Shown piece by piece: positions 48,501 to 57,642 of a stretch of DNA of 64,000 nt; within the stretch, counting starts at the first letter, position 1; each line of letters opens with the position of its first letter. This DNA comes from Vitis vinifera (lineage: Eukaryota; Streptophyta; Magnoliopsida; Vitales; Vitaceae): NCBI RefSeq assembly GCF_030704535.1, contig NC_081823.1, forward strand, positions 7,198,501-7,262,500, in the 5' to 3' direction. Both the position numbers and the translations under genes were made by a program. A model generated the notes under the pieces. The model saw nothing but the letters and a program-made list of their open reading frames with translations, was not told the DNA's origin and ran no database searches.

Positions 48501-49150
48501 ACTAAAGATTCTTGCATGCTCTTTTAAAGAGAAGCAGCGCTAGTGTCGTGTGTGTGCTCATTTTTTTGTTTTCCTTTTTTTTCTTTCTATATTGTTGTGG
48601 TGGTAGGGGGTGGAGTTTTGTGTGTGCATATTGGGTTGGCTTGGGTTTGGTGGGGTGTTGAGGTAGTTGATTTGGTTGCGATACTTTTTATTTTGTATAG
48701 GGGGGTGTCAATTCAGTGGTTGTTTTCTGTTCAAAGAAAACACGAGTATTAAATATAGTGGCATTTCTTAGAAGGGTGCATTTGGATTTTGACCATAACG
48801 TAAAATTAACCTCGTCATTTTTGTTTAACATTGTGATTAGAACAATTAGGTTGTTTCGCTTATGTGTGTTGTAAGCAGTTGGGATGGTATTTTGGTTATT
48901 GATGAATGATTGATACTGTTGACTTAATTTCGTATCAATTTCCAGTATCATTTTTAGTGACTTTTCGGAGGTGTTTGATTTTTGTTTCAAAGAAATGTCC
49001 AGATGGCTAATTATGTATTATAAGCAACATGACTGAAGTACTCTCTTTTGTTCTGTGATGCAGGCGGGATACATGCTCCATGATCGGGTTATTCGGCCAG
49101 CTGAAGTTGGCGTGACCCAAGCGGTGGACAACAATGAAACGGAGGCATAA
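45572..49150 (+). CDS. MGE1: Mitochondrial GrpE co-chaperone (Mge1)
   Basis: Five exons: 45572-45694, 47340-47807, 47903-48070, 48327-48455, 49064-49150, joining to 324 aa. The first 60-70 residues are rich in Ser, Arg and hydrophobics and almost free of acid (MFASRVLFRSTRTLL), as in mitochondrial presequences. A low-complexity acidic linker and a basic KRRRRGTKR patch follow. The GrpE domain starts with a long coiled coil (KEELLKMKNKEIEKMQDKVLRSYAEMENVMERARRE split over its heptads), then the four-helix part with NLGRA and the beta-wing with HNAAFQIPD and the terminal GYMLHDRVIRPAEVGV motif. Mge1 releases ADP from matrix Hsp70 during protein import and folding. Size matches Arabidopsis homologues (about 300-330 aa). 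Intron 1 contains a LINE remnant. Confidence 0.95.
46440..47175 (+). mobile_element. LINE fragment (3' end) in GrpE intron 1
   Basis: Plus-strand translation in pieces gives the zinc-finger-like end of plant L1 LINE reverse transcriptase proteins: LTMDQIQKRG, LANRCVLC.C.DESIDHI..HC, an LFSLFGIAWVL segment and FLWTMWMERNQRVLKNRE. At least one stop replaces the usual Trp after QKRG and one frame change separates the two halves. Only the C-terminal part is present, typical of 5'-truncated insertions. It is on the sense strand of the host gene and lies well away from both splice sites. Confidence 0.8.
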
Positions 49151-49709
49151 AGTGGCACAGGAGAGTTTTTTACTCATAATCCATCTACAGTTTTGCACCT
49201 CTTTGTGGAAGTACTGATTCAATATTTTCCCCTATTAAGATTAGCTTTAGGAACTGTCTCATAGAACAATTTTTTTTCCCCAATCTGAGTCGTTATTGAT
49301 TGTTCATCGATATAAACGGAGGGCAGGCGTCACTTATGGTTGTCCCAATCTGAGCTTGATGTGGGCTAATATCATGGAAAGTGCACCGCATGAATCGAGT
49401 AATTATTGGTTGTGCTGGGTAGTTAGCCCTGCAAGTAACGCTGATTTTTGGAGTAGGCACCATCAATGGCCTGTTTTCTAGTTCCTATGGAATAATGGAA
49501 GCTAACATCATTGTGTTCTAAATTTCTTACGAGTCTCTCTCATGTCATCTTAGCTATGCATTTTGGATACTAATTCTTGTTGATGGTGCAACATATTTGA
49601 ACATAGCCCAACATCTAGTTCCGTTTTAATTAATGTGCATGACATCCCTTTGACTAATGAAGATGGTTTTAGGGGTTATTTTTAAAATTCTGTTAATTTC
49701 ATTCATACC
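49151..49709. other. GrpE 3' UTR and flank
   Basis: Probable 3' UTR in the first 150-300 bases, then ordinary unique-looking DNA up to the hAT element. Confidence 0.5.
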
Positions 49710-49725
49710 CAAGGGTCTCCAAAAA

Positions 49726-49870
49726 GCCCGCGGCCTGTGGCCCGTGGCCCGGTCCGAGCCCAACAGGCCCGAGCCCATTTCTGGATGGGCTGGGCCATGG
49801 GCTCCAATTTAGGCCCGGCCCGGCGGGTTGGCCCGCCCGTAGGCCCATAGGCCCGCTTGTAGGCCTGCCA
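49726..49870. repeat. GGCCC-rich subterminal block, left
   Basis: More than ten GGCCC or GGGCC words in 145 bases in mixed orientation, including GGCCCGGCCCGGCGGG. Similar to the right block. Probably the transposase binding region of the element. Confidence 0.75.
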
Positions 49871-50107
49871 CTTAAAAATATATATAAAATATATTCAAGA
49901 AATAGAAAATGCTATATTAATAAAAATATTCATTGCTAACTGTTTTATTCATTGAATGTATGCGTTACATTTGAAAATGTGGGAAAAGTTTACATCACTA
50001 CAAAATAAATACATCCCAACTAGGTTGGCACCTACTTATTTGTCAATCATTTATACTTTTCAACCACAAAAATAAAAATAAAAATGACATATATTTAGTA
50101 AAATATT

Positions 50108-52111
50108 TTAATCATTATCTCTTGGCGGTGATGGCGAACTATCGCAAATCCATGAAGATCTTGATAATTTTAGTTTTTTCATATCGACAAGCATATTTTC
50201 TTCTTGAATAGAATCAAATATCATTTTATCCGCTATTGCCCAGTTTTTCACACATATATTTGCTTTAATAGAATCCGGCGCTAAGTTGCATCGTTTATCA
50301 CTAACTACTCTTCCACCTGCACTAAAAGCAGCTTCTGATGCAACTGTACTCACATGAACTGTTAGTACATCACGAGCAATGATATAAAGCACAGGATATT
50401 TGTGTTGTTGTGATTTCCACCATATTAAAATATCAAAATCTTCATCATCTTCAAATGAAATTAAATCGATATTAAGATATCTATCTAAATCAGTTGTGTT
50501 GTTTGGAAAACTATTTGTTGTCTTCTTTCGACTTTTTAACATTTCTAGAGCTCCTTTATAAAAAGATGAAGAACTTGTAGATGTAGGTGGTAATTTAATA
50601 GAACTAATATCATCACCATATTTTTCTTTATAATTGTTATATAAATTATATAATAATGAATTTATTTCATTTTTAATTTCTTCAATTTTTATTTGGTCAT
50701 TAAAATAAATAATTGTTAACCATTCATCCAAAGCTTCAAATTTCAATCTAAGGTCCACAATTAAACCAAGATAAAAAATTAAAGGTATTTCTCCCCAATA
50801 TTTTCTAAATTTTTCTATCATTGCAAATATTGCATCATTAAATATATCCAAATTTAAATATTTTTGAAGTACAATAAAAATATTAGTTATTTGCATAACA
50901 ACTTGGTTTGAAGATGGATAATATACACCACAAAAAAATTTTGTTGAAGTATCAAATACTTCAAAAAGATCTCTTAAAAGATCTGCAATATGTCAATCAT
51001 AATCATTTAATACATCAATATCTGCTTCACAATCATTGTTAATTAATTGTATTTCATATAGTTCTACTACTTTTCTATATTTTGTAATAGTTTGTAAAAG
51101 TTTATAAGTGGAATTCCATCTAGTGGGCATATCCAAATTTATATTTCTTTTTTTCATATTTAACATTTTGCAACAATCAAAAAATAATTCATGTTTTGCT
51201 TGAGAACTATTAAGACCCGCAGCAATGCCTCTAATTTTTGATAATGTATCATCAACGTGTTTTAATCCATCTTTTACAATTAAATTTAAAATATGTGCAC
51301 AACAACGCACATGAAATATTTTACATTGATCTTCTTTTATTTGCTAATATCATTTTAATCTAGATATTGCTACATCATTATTAGAAGTATTATCTAATGT
51401 TATTGTAAATATTTTATCACGAATGCCAAAATCTATAATTTCATCATTTATTAAAGATGCTATATTTTTATCATTATGTGGAGCATTTATTATTTTAAAT
51501 GAAATAATTCTTTTATTTAATTTCCATTCATTATCAATATAATGAGTAGTTATACATAAAAAACCACTATGAGTTAAAGATGTCCAAATATCAGATGTTA
51601 AACAAATTCTTCCTTCAAAATTTGCAAAAAAAAATTTAAAATTTTCTTTTTGTGTTTCAAAATTTTTTATAAGAATTCTTTTAACTGTATTTCCAGAGCA
51701 ACTTTGAAACTGAAGATTAACAGCTCGTTGCATTGTTCCCATAAAATCATGAGTTTCCATGAAATTGAAATGTTGTTCTGCTCTTATTATATAATCAATC
51801 ATTTCTTCACGACAATAAGATTCATCATAAGAAAATGTTTTTAAATTTTCACTTTCATCTTTACCTAATTGCATATAATTTCTAATATCTACATTATTTT
51901 TAATTTTACAATTTTCATGATGCCTTTTTAAATGACTTGTACCTACATTTGAGCCACCACTAAGAAGTTTGTTACAAATTTTACATTTTGCTTTTATTTC
52001 TTTTTTATTATTTTCTAAATTTATTTCTATTCTATCAAAAAAATTCCATATATTTGAAGTAAATTTTTTGTTATCACATGCATTAGATGAAGAACAAGAA
52101 CCACTTGTCAT
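50108..52111 (-). pseudogene. hAT transposase (BED zinc finger, dimerisation domain), with three stops
   Basis: One minus-strand frame runs 667 codons from the ATG at 52111 to the stop at 50108. The N-terminal BED zinc finger is visible (C.IC...L..G...GTSHLKRHHENC, residues about 40-70), then the RNase-H-like core region (SDIWTS, HIRCCAHILNLIV-like segment) and the C-terminal hAT dimerisation domain (WWKSQQHKYPVL, then STVASEAAFSAGGRV). The frame is interrupted by TGA and TAG just before FHVRCCAHILN and by a TGA after NDYD where relatives have Trp. There are no frameshifts and no introns. The protein is therefore not made whole, although the element may still be mobilised by an active relative. 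Confidence 0.88.
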
Positions 52112-52582
52112 AATTATAATTATTGATAAAATATTATACTAAAAATAATAAATGTAAAATTAAAATGTAACAAATAAATAAAAGTAAAGGTGAAGTATGT
52201 TACTAAATTGGAGAACCGAAGCAGAAATTCCTTCAAATTTGAACTCTTTAAACCACCAATGTTTATTTTTCACCACCAATAATATTGAATAATTTGAGAC
52301 AAAATGCAATAATCGGAAATATTGTGGAATGGGAGAGAGCTTAAGAGTTGAGAGAATAGAAAAAAATTGAGGATATTTAATATTTATAGGGATTTAAATA
52401 TTAGGATTTAATTTTTTTTTTTTTTTTAATCAAGACCGTTCAACAATCATAATATTGAATTGAGTGGCAGACATGTTCAACGGTCATGTGACCGTTAAAC
52501 AGCCAGCTCACTTTTATTTTTTTTCAAAAATCATACAACATTTCTAATATATATATAACTAATGAAAAATAGTTACACAAAA

Positions 52583-52654
52583 GAGGGCTAGCTCAGTTGG
52601 TGGTTAGCTCCCTTATGGATCCATAAGAGAAGGGGTTTGAATCCCTTTCCCTTC
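52583..52654 (+). tRNA. tRNA-like sequence inside the hAT element, probably a pseudogene
   Basis: An A box (TAGCTCAGTTGG) and a B box (GGTTTGAATCC) are correctly spaced. The T arm pairs well (AGGGG with CCCTT), and CTTAT...ATAAG forms an anticodon-like stem, but its loop is six bases and the D stem and two acceptor pairs do not close. It may be a tRNA pseudogene or the head of a SINE captured by the transposon. Amino acid identity cannot be assigned. Confidence 0.45.
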
Positions 52655-52679
52655 AAAATTGAAAACTATTTTAATTTTT

Positions 52680-52866
52680 ACCCAAGCCCGCCCGGGCAAC
52701 CGGCCCACCAAGCCCGTCGAGGGCCCACAGGCTGGGCCACGGGCCTTAGATATACCAAGGGCCCGACCCGACCCATTGACCAGTCAACGGGCTCAGTGGC
52801 CCGCCCCGGGCTGGGCCATGGGCCTTACTCCTCTGGGCTGGGCGGCCCGGCCCGGCCCGTTGGAGA
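52680..52866. repeat. GGCCC-rich subterminal block, right
   Basis: Dense GGCCC, GGGCC and CCGGCCC words, including GGGCTGGGCCATGGGCC, which also occurs with small changes in the left block. The chance proline/glycine-rich frames here are not genes. Confidence 0.75.
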
Positions 52867-52872
52867 CCCTTA

Positions 52873-53727
52873 CGGCCATTGAAGTTACTAAGTCATCATT
52901 GATCTAAAATCTCTACGATATTTAAAACTTGAATTCTTGTTAAAATTTTGTAAATTGGTAAAATTTAAAACCAATGGTAGTGGTTATTTTGCCTAAAATC
53001 TTTGTATTTACAAAGGATTTGCGTTAGTATTCACCTTTTTAAAATTTTTTGAACAAGTAGTCTCTACAAAACAAGTTCTTATCTTAAGGGTTGTTAGCCA
53101 TGAAAAATAGAAAAATAAATAACTTAAATTTTAAAAATAAATTACTTTCAATAAAATGTTAAAAAAACAAACATCATTTTTTCATTTTTTACTTTTATAC
53201 TTTTATACTTTTTATTTTTCTTTCCTTCATATTTTTCCCCAAACATAGCCTTGCGTCATAGGATTGGTATTTCAGACTGCACAAGAAACAGTTATTTCTC
53301 ACTTAGAAATAATATATCAATAAGCTTCCAGGTCCAAGACCTTATTTGCCAACTACTCGAGCTCTGTTCTCATGGCTGAAATTGTATACTTGACAAACTT
53401 CTTCTCCGCCCTATCGCAAGAAAATGCCAAAATATGAATAAATAATGACCCTCATGGTGCACTAGAGGCCTGACTGCTGCGCAGAATAATTTACATACAT
53501 AAAGCAGTAAAATAATATAACTGCGTTGCATCCTTCTTTCCCTGTGTACCGGTGGCAATATCAAAGCCTAAGCTATAAATTAAGAGAAACCATAAACCAA
53601 CCCTATAATTTAATTACAAGATGAAGATACATTCCAATCCCCTATTTCCCAAAGCAAGATTGTAGGATATGCATTGGGCACCATTACATGTTGCCAAATG
53701 ATGTTAGTGCATGACAACTCCTGTGTA
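52873..53727. other. Flank and 3' UTR of the unknown minus-strand gene
   Basis: AT-rich up to about 53240; the last 350 bases probably are 3' UTR of the gene ending at 53728. Nothing else supported. Confidence 0.5.
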
Positions 53728-56700
53728 TCAACCCATTTTTTCCCTTAGCCCACCTTTGTCCATTTTCTCCAACACCCCCTCCTTGTTTTCATCTTTAGAA
53801 TCATTGCTGTCATTATGGCCTATCAAGCACAAACCCAAGTCTAAGCCGCCTTTCGAATCTTGTGGGGAAAGAACATTTCCGTCTGATGCCTGCATGGCAA
53901 AACAATCAATCAGATCCTGGAACTATTTGCCTGATTGTCATGAACAATATTAAATACAACAATCTTCCAATGGAGTTAACAAAATAGACCCCCGTAATTT
54001 CCTAGTTGTTGGAAGGGGGAATGACATGTGGGAAGAAATTTCCTTTTTTATATTAACTGGTCAGCTTAATACCAACACTTCAGTAAAACTAGATCATTTT
54101 AAGCAAAATCAGAATCTATAACCAAGCACATGCAAACAGTCCGGCAATCCAGGAAACCTAATGTAGTTTGTTTCTCATTCATTTTTCTTTTTGTTTTACT
54201 GTTAACTTGCACCATATTTGGTAGGAGAGGAGAAGAGAAAGGAAATATTTTTTATAAAAAAAATCCCTTTTATGTGGTTTGATTTGGTTCACCAAGTCAT
54301 AGAGAGAAAGAGGAGAAAGGGATAAAAGAAATATCAATATAAAAAATTTTCCTCCCAGACACCTAAATTTCCAACTTAGAAGAGTATGAGAGAGTTCAGA
54401 ACAGAAGCTATGGTATGACATTTGACATGATGTCCTGAAGGGTTTGGATATCTTCCTGTCTCCATAATCTCTTAAACAAAGGAAAATACCAAAGTGCTCT
54501 CTTCTGATTCTCCTCATATTTTTTGTTCTCCTCTATTTTTCATGACCAACCAAATGCTACCATTAAAAAAACAAATTAAGGTGCGATAGACGAATCTAGA
54601 AGATGAGAACATTCTCAACTATAGGCAAAGGAAACAATAACCAGCACCACCTAGAGAAGAGAGAAAAATATAAACAAAATAAAGATGAAAGGTGGGAAAA
54701 AAAAGGGAATCTGAGGACTGTTGTAAAAAGGATGACACCAATTGCTGGAACTGAGACTTGTGGACGAAAAAGGAAAATCAGTGTAAGCGTGTTACCTCAG
54801 ATTCTTCCATTAAAATATTGTTGATGTTAAACTTCCCATCAAAACCATCAATCTTGGATGTTGGCCTTGTTGTAGATTGGTTATTGCTGGCTTGAACTCC
54901 ACCTTCAGCCTTTCTTGCAGCCTCCTTTTTCTGTTCCTCTAGCACAGAAACCTGTACAATGAAATTTATAAACTAGCTAGTAATATTCATACAAGCCAAG
55001 AGAAAATGACAGCTATTATATAAAATATGCCTTTTATTTCCAGCCTTACAATACCCTGCCCTCAGTTGGATATACAGACCAGGTCTGCAACTTGAGCAGG
55101 TTGAACCTGACCTGATCCCCAAAATGTACAACTCTGGGTTGATAAATCTCAACATGTCCTAATGTTGGCTTGGGTTTGCTTGGGGCGTTATCAATCCAAG
55201 CTCAACCCCAAATCAACCAGAAACGTACATCTATTATCATTTTATATACGCATTATTCATATGATTTTTTTTTATAGATACATATTGAAAGCGTGTCAAT
55301 GGGGAGCAGCAACCCTATTGCAAGTTCTTATGTTGTTCTTAAAACAGATTTTAACTTCTATCTATGAAGGCATTACCATGGTAAAAACAACATTCTTTTT
55401 ACGTATATTTAATTCTTTGATTATGTTTTAATTGACACAATAAGGAATGCAAAGGACATAATCTTTAAAAAGGAGAGTTTTTTTTTTTTTTTTGTTTAAC
55501 CAAATCAAGTACTGGAAAACCCACTCGAACCCAACCAAACCTGATCATGTGTAGAGAATCTCCAACATGAGGTGAGATTGGGTATGCTTCCAATTTGTCT
55601 GAGTTGCAGCCCTAATGAATACACCAAGTTTTCTTTGCCATATGTATAAAACTTTCCTCGGCCTTCCAGGCCATATGACCACACTGGCAATCAACATCCA
55701 TTGTGGCCAACCCTCCCATATCACTTGGCTTCAGTCAGTAACTAGGTATCACTTCCTACCACAGTGGTTTCATGGACCTCTGTTTGTTTCAGCAGAAAGT
55801 AGTTCTAGCTTGGACAGCATTCAGTGTCTCTTCTAGGTTAGCTTTGGAAAAGGCTTCTTTTAAATCCCCGTTTTCCCCCTTTTGATAGCTCAAGAAAATA
55901 AAAACAACACAAAATTTAGGGTTCGGTTACCTTCACAGAAAAACATTCTCTCTTCTCAGGCTCCTTTCCCTTTACAGGAACTGAGGGGATAAAAAAAGGA
56001 AGAAGAAGTTTACAAATTTACCTGAATTCATTGTAGGAACTATTTTCCATGGAAACAAACAAACAGGAAAATTTTTGCGCAGATATTATAATGCCACGTT
56101 TTTCACTCATAAGTTCATCCTGATCCATTTTTCACTCAGAGGTGCCAAAACCCAAACCCTACCTAAACCTTAAACCCTAAAGCCCTAACTCAGAAAAAAA
56201 AACCCAGAGGGCCGTAATCAAACTAACAAAATCATAAACTCTTCATTAAATGCTTAGCTATGAACACAAAGCACGTTTCTTGCTTTTGAAAGCAAAACTT
56301 GCATTAATATTTGCCTCCAAAAACAAAGAAAAAAAAGTTCAATCTGTCGTATATCAAAAACCCGTAAAATCCAAACACGTAAAGAAAAAAAATACAAAAT
56401 AATTGTACATTTAAAAAAAAATAAAAAAAATCTCTTACTCAGGAGAACTATAACTCACATCTCAAGCACTAAAACCCTACCCAAACCCTAAGCCCTAAAC
56501 CACAAAAGAAAATACCAAAAACTAGAAACGATTAAAACGATTAATTCTGGAGTTTTGGAGAATGAAAGCTTACCGGAGTGTACCGGAACTTCCTTCTTGG
56601 CGGCTCCTCCGGCTTGCCGAAGCTCCTCTCGGCGTCGCCGGAGGTCAGTGGGGTCCATTTACAGAGCAGGAGGCGAGAGCCGGTGTTGCTGTTGTGGCCA

Positions 56701-56852
56701 TTGAATTGAGAGTTGTGATAAGACACGGTGGACGATGACGACGATGACACGTGGACCCACTTCTTCTTCCATCTTCTCACCGGACCGTTGAACACGGTAG
56801 CGGGGCTGTAACGGGACGATGCCCGGCCGAGTCGGGACCCGACTCCTTCCAT
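53728..56852 (-). CDS. Conserved plant protein of unknown function (At5g55210-like by position)
   Basis: Three exons on the minus strand: 56852-56574, 54951-54796, 53889-53728, joining to 198 aa. I do not know its function. The N-terminus (MEGVGSRLGRASSRY, then FNGPVRRWKKKWVHVS) is basic with a Trp-Lys cluster, followed by a Ser run, LLLCKWTPL and EEPPRRKFRYTP. Exon 2 encodes a short charged helix (VSVLEEQKKEAARKAE). The C-terminus is acidic and contains LDLGLCL, which resembles an LxLxL (EAR-type) repression motif. No signal peptide or membrane segment is seen. Basic patches and the LxLxL word would fit a nuclear protein, but this is inference. I chose ATG 56852; the frame is open upstream only to a GTG. 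It lies between GrpE and trigger factor, as I recall for Arabidopsis. Confidence 0.85.
55083..55614. mobile_element. Possible hAT-type MITE in intron 1 of the unknown gene
   Basis: The right end, reverse complemented, reads TAGGGCTGCAACTCAG, a start common in plant hAT MITEs. The left end shows a related GTCTGCAACTTGAGCAGG. Between them are AACCTGACC and AACCCAACC words typical of such subterminal regions, plus a poly-T tract. No target duplication identified. Confidence 0.45.
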
Positions 56853-56971
56853 GTATCCCCCGAAATATCGGGTTTTCGGCTGTTTATGAGTATCGTTGGG
56901 GTGAGAGATCGAGCACCAAGCCAGATTTTTGGTGCCGATTGGATTCGTAGTGGGAGTTGAGTAATTTGAAA

Positions 56972-56979
56972 CCACGTGG
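56972..56979. promoter_or_regulatory. Extended G-box upstream of the unknown gene
   Basis: CCACGTGG, a perfect 8-base palindrome, 120 bases before the ATG at 56852. It lies within the 790-bp interval shared with the divergent trigger factor gene. Confidence 0.45.
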
Positions 56980-57531
56980 CACTTGACTACTATTCCACGT
57001 ATAAAAGCATTAATATTTTAAGGTTTCTTTAACATACAAAATATTCCTTGGTATGATATCTTCATCAAAGTTTTACACGTTACTTAATTTTCATATCCTT
57101 CCTTCTTATTCTATTCTATTCTTATGTTTATTTCCACGTATCAAACACGTATTCAAAAAGTTTTTTTTCAAAAAAAAAAAAAAACCTTAAAAAAAACAAA
57201 GCTAACAATAACAAAGAGAATAAAAAATGTAAGATGATGATTCCACGAGATAATTGTTTTTAAGATAGTTTTTTATTTTTTTAAATAAAAATCAAGAAGA
57301 GACGTTTAATTATTAAAATTTATTTAATATTTTTTTATTTTTAAACATAAAATATGATGTTCTTAAATAATATATTTTATGACTATTTTAAAAAATAATT
57401 ATATAAATATGTAAAAATAAAATATTTAATATAAAAATTTAAAATATTTTAAATTTTTAAATATATTATTATTTGAAAATACAAATTGTTTCCTTCTGCA
57501 TCCGAAACGCACCGTTTTCGATATAAAAACT
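56980..57531. other. Shared upstream interval of the unknown gene and trigger factor
   Basis: AT-rich DNA with poly-A near 57170-57185 and no coding. The two genes are divergent, so both promoters must lie within 56852-57643. Confidence 0.55.
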
Positions 57532-57539
57532 AAGCCCCA
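57532..57539 (+). promoter_or_regulatory. TATA box of trigger factor
   Basis: TATAAAAA, 104 bases before the ATG at 57643. Confidence 0.6.
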
Positions 57540-57550
57540 CTTCATCAAAC

Positions 57551-57564
57551 AAACGGTGTCGTTT
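57551..57564. promoter_or_regulatory. AAACGGTGTCGTTT element upstream of trigger factor
   Basis: A 14-base near-palindrome just downstream of the TATA box, probably near the transcription start. It is the reverse complement of the element before GrpE. A partial copy (GCACCGTTTTCG) sits upstream at about 57510. Confidence 0.5.
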
Positions 57565-57642
57565 CATCCCTATCACATTCTTCTTCAAGCCTCCTATCTT
57601 CAAAACACCAGACAGCCATTGCCATCTCAGAAGCCAACGACA

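Larger units (their letters stand above)
49710..52872 (-). mobile_element. hAT DNA transposon with GGCCC-rich ends
   Basis: The termini are inverted repeats: left (C)AAGGGTCTCCAA from 49710, right the reverse complement ending TTGGAGACCCTTA at 52872. Each is followed by a 150-190 bp subterminal block packed with GGCCC, GGGCC and CGGGC words (49726-49870 and 52680-52866), in sharp contrast to the AT-rich interior. The transposase lies on the minus strand. The 8-bp target duplication expected for hAT is not clear; the best pair matches at 4 of 8. Age is moderate, since the transposase has three stops but is otherwise in one frame. Confidence 0.85.

Noticed and set aside
52637-52907. Proline/glycine-rich frames at the right end of the hAT element
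   Set aside because: They come from the GGCCC-rich subterminal block, are in two frames at once, and run past the element end.
56853-56975. Upstream 41-codon extension of the unknown gene
   Set aside because: The frame is open but begins only with GTG and includes the G-box; the conserved start MEGVG at 56852 is a proper ATG.
57556-57642. Upstream extension of trigger factor
   Set aside because: Starts with GTG inside the promoter element; the ATG at 57643 opens a normal transit peptide.
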